Assembly: GCF_028368935.1 (NCBI RefSeq)
Contig: NZ_JAQNDK010000006.1
Location: 124,001 to 188,000, forward strand
Source: Sorangium aterium
Lineage (GTDB): Bacteria; Myxococcota_A; Polyangia; Polyangiales; Polyangiaceae
DNA length: 64,000 nt
Reading direction: 5' to 3'
Positions 41,808-50,217 of the stretch are shown here, piece after piece. Each line of letters begins with the position of its first letter. Position 1 is the first letter of the stretch. A program made the translations under genes and the position numbers. Under the pieces are notes generated by a model that worked only from the letters and a program-made list of their open reading frames with translations, was not told the DNA's origin and did not search any database.

Positions 41808-42671
41808 TTACGGGCGCGTGCGCTCGCCGATGGTCAGGAGGACGCGGCAGCCGGCGCGCTCGCCGCTGCGGACCTCGAAGGCGCGGCTGCCGTCGCCGGC
41901 CAGGGCCCAGTGATGAAGCGTGAGCGGGCCGCAGCGCTGCGCCGGGGGGTCGAGCAGAGCGGTGTTGCCGTGGACCGCGAAGGTCCAGGTGCAGCCGTCG
42001 CCGTCGGTGGCGGCAGCGGTGTGCGGCCCGGTGCGCTCGATCGCGATGCTGCCGAGCTGGGGCTCGTAGCTCGGCGGCAGCGGGTCGCCCTCGGCGTCGG
42101 CGCAGGCGACGGTGGCGACGTTGGTGCGGGTGGCCGGATCGGGCGGGACGTAGGACCACGAACCGGCGAACGCGGCGGCGGGATCGTCGTCGGCATCGGG
42201 GTCGACCCAGGTGCGCTTGCCGGCGGCGAGCACGAAGTCGCAGTCGGCGCCGCCGGGGCGGTGGCTGATGGCGTCGACGACCTCGGCGGCGCCGACGCCG
42301 TCGCGGGCCAGTGTCCAGCCGGTGATGGTGTAGCTCGATCCGATGACCGGGTTATGGCAGGTCGCCTCCGCGGATGCGAAGCTCGCGTGCTCGTCGTCGG
42401 CCTCGTGGAAGCTCCACGAGCAACCCTGATCGGTGCGGCCGGCGAGCGTCTGGTCGCCGTCACGGGCCAGCACCAGGTTGCCGATCTGCGGGATATCGAG
42501 CTCCACCGCCGGGGCGTCGCCCTGGGCCGGACAGGACAGGTGAGCCAGGTTGGTGCCGCTGGCGCGGTCGGGCAGGTCGTAGTTCCAGGTGCCCTCGAAG
42601 CCCGACGGCGACGAGGAGCCGTTGCAGGCCGACAGCAGCGGGGCGAGAACGAACAAGGTGAGATTGCGCAT
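41808..42671 (-). CDS. Two-repeat lipoprotein of unknown function
   Basis: A 287-aa exported protein. The ATG at 42671 starts MRNLTLFVLAPLLSAC|N, a lipoprotein signal. Two similar halves follow, each beginning with a GxW block (FEGTWNYDLPD and FAGSWSYVPPD), then an aligned TN(L/V)A segment, IxxxxL or I clusters, and DG/QGC(S/T)W(S/T)F. This suggests a duplicated small beta-barrel of about 130 residues with paired cysteines. I do not recognise the family. It is divergent from the ECF sigma factor gene across 100 bp and may respond to it. Confidence 0.7.
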   Translation of the reverse strand: MRNLTLFVLAPLLSACNGSSSPSGFEGTWNYDLPDRASGTNLAHLSCPAQGDAPAVELDIPQIGNLVLARDGDQTLAGRTDQGCSWSFHEADDEHASFASAEATCHNPVIGSSYTITGWTLARDGVGAAEVVDAISHRPGGADCDFVLAAGKRTWVDPDADDDPAAAFAGSWSYVPPDPATRTNVATVACADAEGDPLPPSYEPQLGSIAIERTGPHTAAATDGDGCTWTFAVHGNTALLDPPAQRCGPLTLHHWALAGDGSRAFEVRSGERAGCRVLLTIGERTRP

Positions 42672-42771
42672 GGTGGCCCGCAAGACCGCGCAGCGGGTCG
42701 TCGTGTGACATCCGGGCCGATGTCACATCGGCGCCGGCCGCGCTGTCCATGATCGAGGCAAGCCAAGAACC

Positions 42772-43653
42772 ATGAAACCCGACGTCGAGCTCCACCGCCG
42801 CTTCCTGTTCGCGATCGCCTACCGCATGCTCGGCAGCGCGGCCGACGCCGAGGACGTGGTGCAGGAGGCCTACATCCGCTACCTGGCCGTGCCCGAGGCC
42901 GAGGTCGAGTCGCCGAAGGCCCTGCTCGGCACCATCGTCACGCGGCTGTCCCTCAACCTGTTGGACTCGGCGCGACGCCGGCGCGAGACCTACGTCGGCA
43001 GCTGGCTGCCCGAGCCGATCTGGAGCGACGCCGACGCGCTCGACGCCTCGTCCCCCTTGGCCCGCTGGCAGTCGGTGTCGGTGGCGTTCCTGGTGGTGCT
43101 GGAGCAGCTCTCGCCGCTCGAGCGCGCGGTCTTCGTCCTGCACGAGCTGTTCGATTACGACTACGCCGAGATCGGGCGGGTAGTCGAGCGCACGCCCGCC
43201 GCCTGCCGCCAGCTCGGGTCTCGTGCCCGCGAGCACCTCGAACGGCAGCGGCCGCGGTTTCCGCCCACCCCCGAGGCCCACCGCGAGCTCGTCGCGCGCT
43301 TCGCCCGCAGCGTGGGCTCGGGCGACCTGCGCGGGCTGGTCGACCTGCTCGCCGAGGACGTCGTGCTCGACGCCGACAGCGGCGGGCGATTTCCCGGCGC
43401 CGTGCTGGCGCCGTTGCGCGGCCGCGAGGCGGTGGCGGGCTTCGTCGCCTCGGCGCCGCGGCTCCCGGCCGGCCCCTTCGACGCGGCGATCGGCGACATC
43501 AACGGTGAGCCGGCGCTCCTCTTGCGCGGCCGCACGGACGCAGCGATCCGCGTCGTCATCACGCTCGAGATCGACGGCGGCGTGGTGCGCGCCATCCGGG
43601 CGATGGCCAATCCCGACAAGCTGCGGTGGCTCAACGCTGGCCGCGATCCTTGA
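42772..43653 (+). CDS. ECF41-type RNA polymerase sigma factor
   Basis: A 293-aa sigma factor. Region 2 (FLFAIAYRMLGSAADAEDVVQEAYIRYL) and region 4 (LSPLERAVFVLHELFDYDYAEIG) are clear. The linker contains WLPEPI, and a C-terminal SnoaL-like extension ends with NPDKL, both hallmarks of the ECF41 group, where the extension itself controls activity without a separate anti-sigma factor. The other group motif, DGGGK, is altered here (DADSGGRF). ECF41 genes normally sit beside a carboxymuconolactone decarboxylase or oxidoreductase; none is seen here. Confidence 0.9.
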   Translation: MKPDVELHRRFLFAIAYRMLGSAADAEDVVQEAYIRYLAVPEAEVESPKALLGTIVTRLSLNLLDSARRRRETYVGSWLPEPIWSDADALDASSPLARWQSVSVAFLVVLEQLSPLERAVFVLHELFDYDYAEIGRVVERTPAACRQLGSRAREHLERQRPRFPPTPEAHRELVARFARSVGSGDLRGLVDLLAEDVVLDADSGGRFPGAVLAPLRGREAVAGFVASAPRLPAGPFDAAIGDINGEPALLLRGRTDAAIRVVITLEIDGGVVRAIRAMANPDKLRWLNAGRDP

Positions 43654-43679
43654 GCGGATAAGAAGTCCAAGCGCCTTTG

Positions 43680-43736
43680 TGGATGTCAACAGAGATCGAC
43701 GACAGCCGAAGGCCGGTCGATTGGAATTGACATCCA
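43680..43736. terminator. Inverted repeat after the sigma factor gene
   Basis: A perfect 10-bp inverted repeat TGGATGTCAA / TTGACATCCA (43680-43689 and 43727-43736), with a nested GTCGA-type pairing in the 37-nt loop and an A-rich tail. It lies 26 bp after the sigma factor stop. Terminator is the first reading; an operator upstream of 43871 is an alternative. Confidence 0.5.
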
Positions 43737-43740
43737 AAAT

Positions 43741-43768
43741 GTGAACGCTCACACTGGCGTGTGAGGGG
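43741..43768. promoter_or_regulatory. Paired palindromes upstream of the hydrolase lipoprotein
   Basis: Two adjacent short dyads, GTGA-4 nt-TCAC and CACAC-4 nt-GTGTG, followed by an AT-richer TTATCC stretch, about 100 bp before the ATG at 43871. This arrangement could be a regulator site overlapping a promoter. Short dyads can arise by chance. Confidence 0.3.
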
Positions 43769-43870
43769 TTATCCTTTTGCTTCGGCGATCGACGGTGTGC
43801 CGCCAGGGTCCGTGAGGCGCCTGACGACCGTGACCGTGTGCCCCGTCGTTCGAGCCAATACGGTGTCGCT

Positions 43871-45001
43871 ATGAAGAACAAATTGAGTTGGGCTTTCACC
43901 TGCGCCGCGCTGGGCATGATCGTCGGCGCCTGCAGCGGTTCGAATGACGACGGCAACCTTGGTGGGAGCGGCGGAGCCACGGCGGGGGCGGGAGGGAGCG
44001 TGAGCGGCTCCGGCGGCGAGCAGGCGAGCACCACCGGAGGGCCTCTGCCCACGGGCCCGGGCGGCTCACAAAGCACCGCCGGAGGGGCTGAGCCCGCCGG
44101 CTCGGGCGGCGCGCCTGCGGGCGGCGGGGACATGACGGGCGGGAACGGAGGCTCGGGCGACGGCAGCGGCGGCGCCTTTACAGGCACGTGCACCGCGTCA
44201 AAATCGGCTGGTCGAAACGTGTCGGGGAGCGGCCCTCATAAGGTGGTCGTCGAGACGAATTCAGACCCGGGCATCAACCAGGGCACCATCTTTCGTCCGG
44301 CGGATCTCGACGGGGACGCCAAGTATCCGATCTACGTCTGGGGGGAGGGCGCATGTTCGCGAGACGGGCTCGCGACGGAAGCGGCCATGGCCGAGATCGC
44401 CTCGCATGGCTACTTCGTGGTGGCGGACGGGACACCGGGGGGCAAGGAGCCCAACCGCGAGCTCGGGGGCGGAGGTGACGTGCTGCTCGCCTACGTCGAC
44501 TGGGTGATCGCCGAGAACGACAAGCCTTGCAGCGCCTACTACCACAAGATCGACACCAAGAAGGTCGCCGCGAACGGCTTCTCCTGCGGCGGCTTGATGG
44601 CGGCGGGGACCGCCGCAGATCCCAGAATGACGACATGGGGACACACGAGCAGCGGCTCTTTCTCGGTGAATCAGGCCTTCTACAACTCGATTCACACCCC
44701 CGTATTGATCGTCACCGGCACCGCGGATAGCCTGGGCGCGAACGAGAACGGCGCGAGAGACTTCGAGAACATCGCCGCCCAGGGGGATATCCCGGTCATG
44801 ATGTTCGCCAAGGTCGGCGCGGACCACGGGGGCGATCTGTGGGCCCGGAACGGCGGCGAGTTCACGCAGGTCAGCCTGGCGTGGCTCAACTGGTGGCTCA
44901 AGGGCGACGAATCGGCCACCGGCAAGGGCATGCTCGTCGGCGCGAACTGCCGCTTCTGCAGCGACAGGACCTGGAACATCTCTTCTGCCAATCTGCCCTA
45001 G
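43871..45001 (+). CDS. Alpha/beta-hydrolase-like lipoprotein
   Basis: A 376-aa exported protein. The ATG at 43871 (MKNKLSWAFTCAALG) begins a lipoprotein signal ending VGAC|S; the frame upstream adds 11 residues without a ribosome site. A Gly/Ser/Thr-rich linker of about 80 residues follows. The enzyme part resembles poly(ester)/chlorophyllase-like hydrolases: IYVWGEGACS oxyanion region, nucleophile GFSCGG, and a later VTGTADSLGANE and GADHGGDLW that should supply Asp and His. Substrate is unknown. It converges on the HdeD-like gene with a small hairpin between. Confidence 0.82.
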   Translation: MKNKLSWAFTCAALGMIVGACSGSNDDGNLGGSGGATAGAGGSVSGSGGEQASTTGGPLPTGPGGSQSTAGGAEPAGSGGAPAGGGDMTGGNGGSGDGSGGAFTGTCTASKSAGRNVSGSGPHKVVVETNSDPGINQGTIFRPADLDGDAKYPIYVWGEGACSRDGLATEAAMAEIASHGYFVVADGTPGGKEPNRELGGGGDVLLAYVDWVIAENDKPCSAYYHKIDTKKVAANGFSCGGLMAAGTAADPRMTTWGHTSSGSFSVNQAFYNSIHTPVLIVTGTADSLGANENGARDFENIAAQGDIPVMMFAKVGADHGGDLWARNGGEFTQVSLAWLNWWLKGDESATGKGMLVGANCRFCSDRTWNISSANLP

Positions 45002-45002
45002 A

Positions 45003-45037
45003 GGGGATCGCCCTCGAACCGGCGTCCGATGATCCCC
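45003..45037. terminator. Candidate terminator between convergent genes
   Basis: A 7-bp inverted repeat GGGGATC / GATCCCC with a 21-nt loop fills the 43-bp gap. Position is supportive; the stem is weak. Confidence 0.4.
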
Positions 45038-45044
45038 GTCTCCG

Positions 45045-45638
45045 TCACGCTCGCGTGTGGAGCACGCGAGCGGCGCCCAGCGCGATCAGGATCATCGACA
45101 TGCCGCCCGTCAGGAGGCTGATTCCGACGAGCAAGCCGAGCACCCTCACGGCGGTGGTGACGCCGCCCGTGAGGATCAGAATCCCGAGCGCCAGCGACAG
45201 GACGCCGTCGAACACGAGCCACCCCGAGCCCCGCAGCCCGCGGTGCTGATAGGCGCGGATGAGCTTGAGCGCGCCCTCGGCGACGAAGTACGCCGCTGCG
45301 ATCACCATCAGCGCGAGTTTGCCGGTCATCGGGGAGAGCACAAGGAGAAGCCCGAACGCCACCTGCACGAGGGCGCTCACGAACTCCCCGCCGGCGCCGG
45401 CCCAGCCGCGGCTCTGGATGGCGTGGCTGCCCTCGACCACGCCGGCGAGCACGATCAACCAGCCGAGGGCGATGGCGGTGGCCCGAGGGGCGACGAAGGG
45501 CAGGAGGAACGCGAGCACCCCGAGCACCATCGAGGCCACGCCGATCGCGAGGAACCAACCGCGGTTCTCCCGCACGGTGGCAACGTCGACGGGCGCGAAG
45601 CGCAGCGGCTTCGGGGACTCTCCGAGCGGACCGACCAT
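45045..45638 (-). CDS. HdeD-family (DUF308) membrane protein
   Basis: A 197-aa inner-membrane protein with about six hydrophobic segments arranged as three repeated pairs, the DUF308/HdeD pattern (LGVLAFLLPFVAPR, IVLAGVVEG, FGLLLVLSP). The ATG at 45638 has GAGGAG 6 bp upstream; longer frames lack one. HdeD of E. coli is linked to acid resistance at high cell density, but most homologues are uncharacterised. No acid-stress genes are nearby. Confidence 0.85.
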   Translation of the reverse strand: MVGPLGESPKPLRFAPVDVATVRENRGWFLAIGVASMVLGVLAFLLPFVAPRATAIALGWLIVLAGVVEGSHAIQSRGWAGAGGEFVSALVQVAFGLLLVLSPMTGKLALMVIAAAYFVAEGALKLIRAYQHRGLRGSGWLVFDGVLSLALGILILTGGVTTAVRVLGLLVGISLLTGGMSMILIALGAARVLHTRA

Positions 45639-45817
45639 GGACACTCCTCTGGTTCGTGGAGCATGCGTGTCCCGTCGGTCGCCCGCCGCGCGCGGACGAG
45701 GTGGCCGGGACCATGTCCGCTTCGAGCATCGTCCGTGCCAGCGCGCCGGCGGGAACATTGTGCCTGGCGCTCGTAGGAGGCGTCACGGCCGAGGGCGGCC
45801 AGGAGCGCACCGCCGGA

Positions 45818-46654
45818 TCAGCGGGCGGTGGCCTTCGCGGCCCTGGCGCTCGGAGTGGCCGCCTGCCGGACCTGGCGTCGCTGGAGCTTCGAGCCCTGCT
45901 TCGCGCGATTGGCGCTCTTGCGCGTCGACTTGCGCGACGGGCGGTCCTGCGCCGAGTCTTCCAGCGTCGCGGTGGCCTTCCGTGCCCTCCGCATCGTGTT
46001 ACGCCGCGCCGTCGAGCCGCCGCCCGCCTTTCGGTCGGTCGCGCTCCGCCCCGGAGCGGCCGTGTCGACCGGAAAGTCACGCCGCGACTTCTCCGGCCGC
46101 TCCAGCGCGCTCTCGAGGTTCTCCTCGCTGCGCCCCACGCGCCGCCCGATGAAGCTGCCCTCGGGCGACGGATGGCCGAGCCGCGCCGGAGCCGCGGCGC
46201 TGCGCTTCGCCGCTCGGGCCGTGCGCTTCGTGCCGCGCGCCGGCGCGCGTGGTGCGGCGCGCGGCGCGCGCTCGAGGGCGCTCTGCACTGCCCGTACGAT
46301 CCCCGGGATGGCTCTGTCGATCGTCTCGCGCGGCTCGTGGCCTCGCATCTGGTAGACGACGCTGGGGTGCCCGCTCAGGACGACCTTCACGTCGCACGCG
46401 ACGTCGACGCCGCCGCGTGGCCCGTTCACGTCCGTGAAGCGCACCGTGAGCCGCTCGATGCTACGCGCGAACCGCCCGAGCTTGGCCCCGAGGCTCTGGC
46501 GCACGTGCGCTCTTGTCGCCTCGTCGACGCCGACGCCGAAGGTCCGCACCGCCAACGGAGTCTGCTCGGTCGGTGTGCGCCCGGCGCGCGCCCGGACCGG
46601 TCGTGGCACCGTGGAAGGGAACTGCGGACGTCGCCCGGTGGATGGTCGCCCCAT
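45818..46654 (-). CDS. HPF/RaiA-like protein with long basic tail
   Basis: A 278-aa protein. Residues about 34-130 match the sigma-54 modulation/ribosome hibernation fold (S30AE): PLAVRTFGVGVDEA, LTVRFTDVNGP, VDVACDVKVVLSG, then DRAIPGIVRAVQSALERA. The remaining about 140 residues are low-complexity and rich in Arg, Lys and Ala, without the usual HPF C-terminal dimerisation domain. The tail should bind nucleic acid, so ribosome or RNA association is likely. The ATG at 46654 lacks a strong ribosome site. It is upstream of and on the same strand as the HdeD gene, 179 bp away. Confidence 0.7.
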   Translation of the reverse strand: MGRPSTGRRPQFPSTVPRPVRARAGRTPTEQTPLAVRTFGVGVDEATRAHVRQSLGAKLGRFARSIERLTVRFTDVNGPRGGVDVACDVKVVLSGHPSVVYQMRGHEPRETIDRAIPGIVRAVQSALERAPRAAPRAPARGTKRTARAAKRSAAAPARLGHPSPEGSFIGRRVGRSEENLESALERPEKSRRDFPVDTAAPGRSATDRKAGGGSTARRNTMRRARKATATLEDSAQDRPSRKSTRKSANRAKQGSKLQRRQVRQAATPSARAAKATAR

Positions 46655-47176
46655 GCGCGCTACATCGAGTCCGGCCCCCCGTCGTCAAGCGTCGCGGCCA
46701 CCGGCGAGATCGTGTTCCTGCCACCTCCGCCGCACCTCGGTCGGCTGTCAGTCCTCGCCCGCGCCTGCCCGCGCCTGCCTCGCCCGCGCCTGCCCGCGCC
46801 TGCCCGCGCCCCGCCCGCGCCGGCCCTCACGAGCAGGGCCGCCGGCCTGGTTGATTTTACATTTTACCCCTGCAGGTGATGGTGCCCGTCGCCGTTGACG
46901 ATTTCGCTCAGTGGATGCGCTTCACCTGCCCACTCCGGCTGACGAGGGCGCCGCGAGCGGACGGAGCGTCCCCATCCGCACCCCGGGCTTACCCCAGGTT
47001 GCCCGCCTCTCGGTCACCACGCGTCCGCCGCTGGCGTCGGAGCCGCTTACCAGCGCGGAGGACGGCCGCCCTTCAGAGCGGCTGTGCGGTGGGACGGCCA
47101 CTACGAGGAGATTGACTTTCGGATCGCGTTTGGATTTCCTGACCCCCGTGCCGCTGCGATCAGAGAGGAATTCATC
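46655..47176. other. 522-bp gene-free region with GC microsatellite
   Basis: At about 46752-46820 a GCCTGCCCGC-like unit of about 10 bp is repeated seven times, some copies degenerate. The rest shows no gene. A short AT-rich TTTTACATTTTACC block at 46855-46868 could belong to a promoter for the lipoprotein gene at 47177 or its divergent neighbour. Confidence 0.6.
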
Positions 47177-47842
47177 ATGAATGCGCGTTATGCGATTGGG
47201 TTCATCTTCATTGGTTTTGGTTGCGCGGGGTCGACGCCGAGCCCCTCGAGCCCGCCGCCGAGCGAGCCGCCTGCGAGCGCCGAAGCTCCCGCGCCCGTCG
47301 CGCCCCCGCCGTCGGCACCGGCGCCTGTGCAAGCGACGCCCGCGACCGAGCCTGCGGCGCCTGCGAGCGTCCCCAAGCTGGCGCCCCCCGAAACACCCGA
47401 TGCCATCAAAGCGCCGAGCACGGCCAACCTCGTATTGAAGGCGAACGCCAAGGGCGCACAGATCTACGTGTGCGGCAAGAAGAAGGAGCCCAAGGCGAAA
47501 TTCGAATGGACGCTCAAGGCCCCGGACGCGACGCTGTCGGACGAGGCAGGAAAAACGCTGGGCAAGCACTACGGCGGCCCGACGTGGGAAGCGGCAGACG
47601 GCAGCAAGGTCGTCGGCGCCATGAAGGCCAAGGTCGATGCTCCCGACGCCACCGCGATCCCCTGGCTGCTCCTGGAGATCAAATCGACCGAGGGGCAAGG
47701 CGTGCTCAGCCACGTCGCGTGGATTCAGCGCGTTCAGACCGTGGGTGGCAAGGCTCCGGCGGACGGCTGCGACAAAGCGCACGACGGCGCCGAGGCGCGC
47801 GTCGATTACAGCGCGGCCTACTACTTCTACGCGAACCCGTGA
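47177..47842 (+). CDS. DUF3455-like lipoprotein
   Basis: A 221-aa exported protein. The ATG at 47177 follows GAGAGGAA and starts MNARYAIGFIFIGFGC|A, a lipoprotein signal. A Pro/Ala/Ser linker of about 60 residues leads to a folded domain with GAQIYVCG, FEWTLKAPDA, HYGGPTWEA, GSKVVG and IPWLLLEI, matching the DUF3455 pattern. That family is common in soil bacteria and fungi and has no known function. The gene stands alone. Confidence 0.82.
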   Translation: MNARYAIGFIFIGFGCAGSTPSPSSPPPSEPPASAEAPAPVAPPPSAPAPVQATPATEPAAPASVPKLAPPETPDAIKAPSTANLVLKANAKGAQIYVCGKKKEPKAKFEWTLKAPDATLSDEAGKTLGKHYGGPTWEAADGSKVVGAMKAKVDAPDATAIPWLLLEIKSTEGQGVLSHVAWIQRVQTVGGKAPADGCDKAHDGAEARVDYSAAYYFYANP

Positions 47843-48160
47843 GCTTGCTCGATCTCTGAGCCCGCTGCGATCCTCTCGAACAGCATCTGCTCATCGCCCT
47901 TTCGTCCGAGCGGCGCGATCTCTGCCGCGGCGCAGCCGCGGAGGCGATCGTAGGCGCACGCCAACGGGTGGTGGTCCCCGCCTACGTCCTGCGGCCGGCG
48001 CCTGGGCTCGAGGGTGCGCCTGCGTAGCCAGCGGAGCGCACTCTCCTCCCTGGCCTGACGCGTGCATCGGTCGCGGGTGAGACGCGCGAGCCATCCGCTG
48101 GCTGCTTTCGGCCAGCGGCTGCCGAACAGGGGCGTTCTGGGCCGGCTGAGCCGGTTGGGC
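47843..48160. other. Gene-poor stretch
   Basis: About 318 bp. A 127-codon minus-strand frame (47827-48210) crosses it and ends in a fairly protein-like segment (FERIAAGSEIEQAHGFA), but it has no ribosome site or recognised domain. I see nothing else. Confidence 0.4.
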
Positions 48161-49582
48161 TTATTGAGCCGGTCGCGCCGATTCACCTGGTTGCGCTGGC
48201 CGCGCTTCACCTGGTTGCGCCGGTCTCTCGTTCACGACCAGCTCGACATACCAGCTGGGCACCTCGCCTGATGGCTCCTCGGAAGATGGATCCTCGGCAG
48301 GAGGAGGAGCGCCGGCGGTGATGCCGATCCCGATCCGGGTCGCCCCGGGAGAAAGGAGAGCATACCTCGACGAAGGGTTCTGAAGCATCACGGCCACGTG
48401 CTCGGAGATGAACTCAGCGCTCCCCGTGAACTGCCAGGTTTGCCTTGGCAATACCCCGTTCGCCTTCAGCTGTGCAGCGAGGGTATCGTCTGGCGGCAGA
48501 ACCTCGTCCGCGCGCGCGGTCGACTCGCTCCGCCTCGCCGCGATCGCCCCCACCGCCGGGTCCAGAGTGAGCGGCGCGAGGCCGAACCGACGCCGCTCCG
48601 CGTTGTACGCGGCCACGATCGCATCCGCCCAGGCCGCGCGGTCCGGCGGATTGGGCGATGGGTTCAGGATGAAGCTGTCGGGCGCCGCCGGCTCGGCGAC
48701 CCCGACATGGACGGGAAACAGCAAGACTGGCCGGTGCCAGAGCTCGTCGGGAGCCACGTCGGATCTCGTGACCTGAATCGCGTTCAGCTCGACGAAGTAG
48801 CGTCCGGGCTTCATGGGCAGCTTGTGACGCAACGTGATCTTCCCGTCCGGCCCGGGCGTGACGCGCTGTCTTGTCACCTTGCCCCCCTCCGCGCCGATGT
48901 AGAACGCGGGATCGACCAGGCCGGGAGGGGCGCGCAGGTCGAGCGCCAGGGTGTCTCCGGGGGAGAAACGCTTCGGCGTCGGGGCCAACACGACCCCGCC
49001 ACTGTCGAGCACGACGCCCTGGACTCCCCATTGCCCCCGGGTCCTCCGCGCGACACCGTAGGCGGTATCCGCTGGATTCAGCGCCCATAACCGGCGCGCG
49101 AACGCGGCGAGCCGTCGATCGAGGCGCCCGCTCTTGTCGCGCCCGCGCGCTGCGTCGACCCGCCATGTGAGCATGGCGGAGGCCACGCCGCACTTCCAGG
49201 CGAGCCACTGTCTCAGCGATTTGACCGGTCCTCGGTTCGCCTCGATGTACACCTCGGCCGTGGCGCCAGCGAGGCAGTCGAGCGCCAGGTCATGCCGCAG
49301 TCTGCCGTGCGCCGCAGGCGGCCCCGCGCCCTCGAGGATCTGGCCTAGCTCGTCGCCGCCCGAGAATCCTTGCATCTGCGCGGGCGACGGCTGGTAGGTG
49401 CCCGGCGCTGCGCGAAGGAGATCGGCTGCATTTTCCGGCAGTACGCGTCCTGGGATCACGGCTGCGCCGGCCCCGCAGCCGGCAACCCAGATGAGGCCGA
49501 GCAGGGCGTGCCCGGCAGCTCTCTGTGCGGAGCGCCGCTGCATCGCTCGCGAGGCGCGCCCGAAGCCCCCCAGGCCCTTCAT
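48161..49582 (-). CDS. Lipoprotein with C-terminal CAP/SCP-like domain
   Basis: A 473-aa exported protein. The start is uncertain: the ATG at 49582 or the one at 49543 both lead into a lipoprotein signal ending WVAGC|G. The middle (about 60-330) is unrecognised, with a beta-rich section (GQWGVQGVVLDSGGVV, RVTPGPDGKITLRH). The C-terminal part (about 345-430) looks like a CAP/SCP domain: VAAYNAERRRFGLAPLTLDPAV, AARRSEST, EHVAVMLQNPSSR. The end is a Pro-Ala-Gln-Gly repeat. CAP domains are often secreted and bind lipids or other proteins. No operon partner is evident. Confidence 0.72.
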   Translation of the reverse strand: MKGLGGFGRASRAMQRRSAQRAAGHALLGLIWVAGCGAGAAVIPGRVLPENAADLLRAAPGTYQPSPAQMQGFSGGDELGQILEGAGPPAAHGRLRHDLALDCLAGATAEVYIEANRGPVKSLRQWLAWKCGVASAMLTWRVDAARGRDKSGRLDRRLAAFARRLWALNPADTAYGVARRTRGQWGVQGVVLDSGGVVLAPTPKRFSPGDTLALDLRAPPGLVDPAFYIGAEGGKVTRQRVTPGPDGKITLRHKLPMKPGRYFVELNAIQVTRSDVAPDELWHRPVLLFPVHVGVAEPAAPDSFILNPSPNPPDRAAWADAIVAAYNAERRRFGLAPLTLDPAVGAIAARRSESTARADEVLPPDDTLAAQLKANGVLPRQTWQFTGSAEFISEHVAVMLQNPSSRYALLSPGATRIGIGITAGAPPPAEDPSSEEPSGEVPSWYVELVVNERPAQPGEARPAQPGESARPAQ

Positions 49583-49744
49583 TGGCGCTGAATTTAATCG
49601 GCCCTTCTTTCCTGCGTCAATCGTTCCGGTGCCCGTTTCCTCTCGCGCGGCTCGGGCGAGTCCGGCGATGCCCCCCGCGCCGCGCGTGGCGCTCGCGCTG
49701 GTCGGTCCGGCCGCCATCGTCGAGCTCGATGGCGAAGGTCCTCC

Positions 49745-49960
49745 TCAACCGCGGTGAGCGCGCAGCGGGTAGAGAGCCCGAGCACGATGGCCGACCGCGC
49801 ATGCGAGCACGTCGATGCCGCACGTCCGGCGAAGGAGCCTGGCCAAATCGACGCGCGGCGAGGTCGCGTGCGAGAGGCCGCCAAGCAGGCGACCCATGGG
49901 GTGCACCGGGATTCCTGGCGGGACGATTCCGTGGGGGCGAACCGTCGCGATCCGTCGCAT
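49745..49960 (-). pseudogene. IS91-family transposase remnant, minus strand
   Basis: A minus-strand frame reads LARLLRRTCGIDVLACA then GHRARAL, close to the C-terminal LLRRTF-IDVLACP-CGGRMR zinc-finger region of IS91-type transposases. The two C-terminal cysteines are disrupted. Nothing of the rest is recognisable in this orientation. Confidence 0.55.
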
Positions 49961-50039
49961 CCCCGGGGATTTCCGGAGGGCGTGACGACGGATCGCACCC
50001 GTTCGGAGGGCGTGGACCCAACCCGGGCCCAGCGGCCAA

Positions 50040-50217
50040 GCCCCGGGCTTGGGGAGCTCGCCGTGAGCGATCCGTCGCGTCGGGCTGCGGTGGTCGCCTC
50101 GCTCGCCAGCACCCTATGCCGCGCCGTCGCCCTCGGGGATGAGGTGGCGGCCCGGGTCGTTCACGAGGCGATCGGACGGCTGCTCGGGCTGCCGGTGGCG
50201 CCGCGCGCCGAGGCGCG
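50040..50217 (+). pseudogene. Truncated gene end of unknown family
   Basis: The frame ends with DPSRRAAVVASLASTLCRAVALGD and EVAARVVHEAIGRLLG, an Ala/Arg-rich helical tail of the kind seen at C-termini of other GC-rich hypothetical proteins. Codon use looks coding. It is interrupted directly by the IS91 remnant at 50218, and its upstream part overlaps the minus-strand remnant, so the gene is probably broken. Low confidence. Confidence 0.35.

Noticed and set aside
46752-46820. GCCTGCCCGC microsatellite considered as coding for a repeat protein
   Set aside because: No start, ribosome site or conserved frame; period about 10 is not a multiple of 3.
47827-48210. 127-codon minus-strand frame
   Set aside because: Partly protein-like, but no ribosome site, no motif, and it overlaps the end of the DUF3455 gene.
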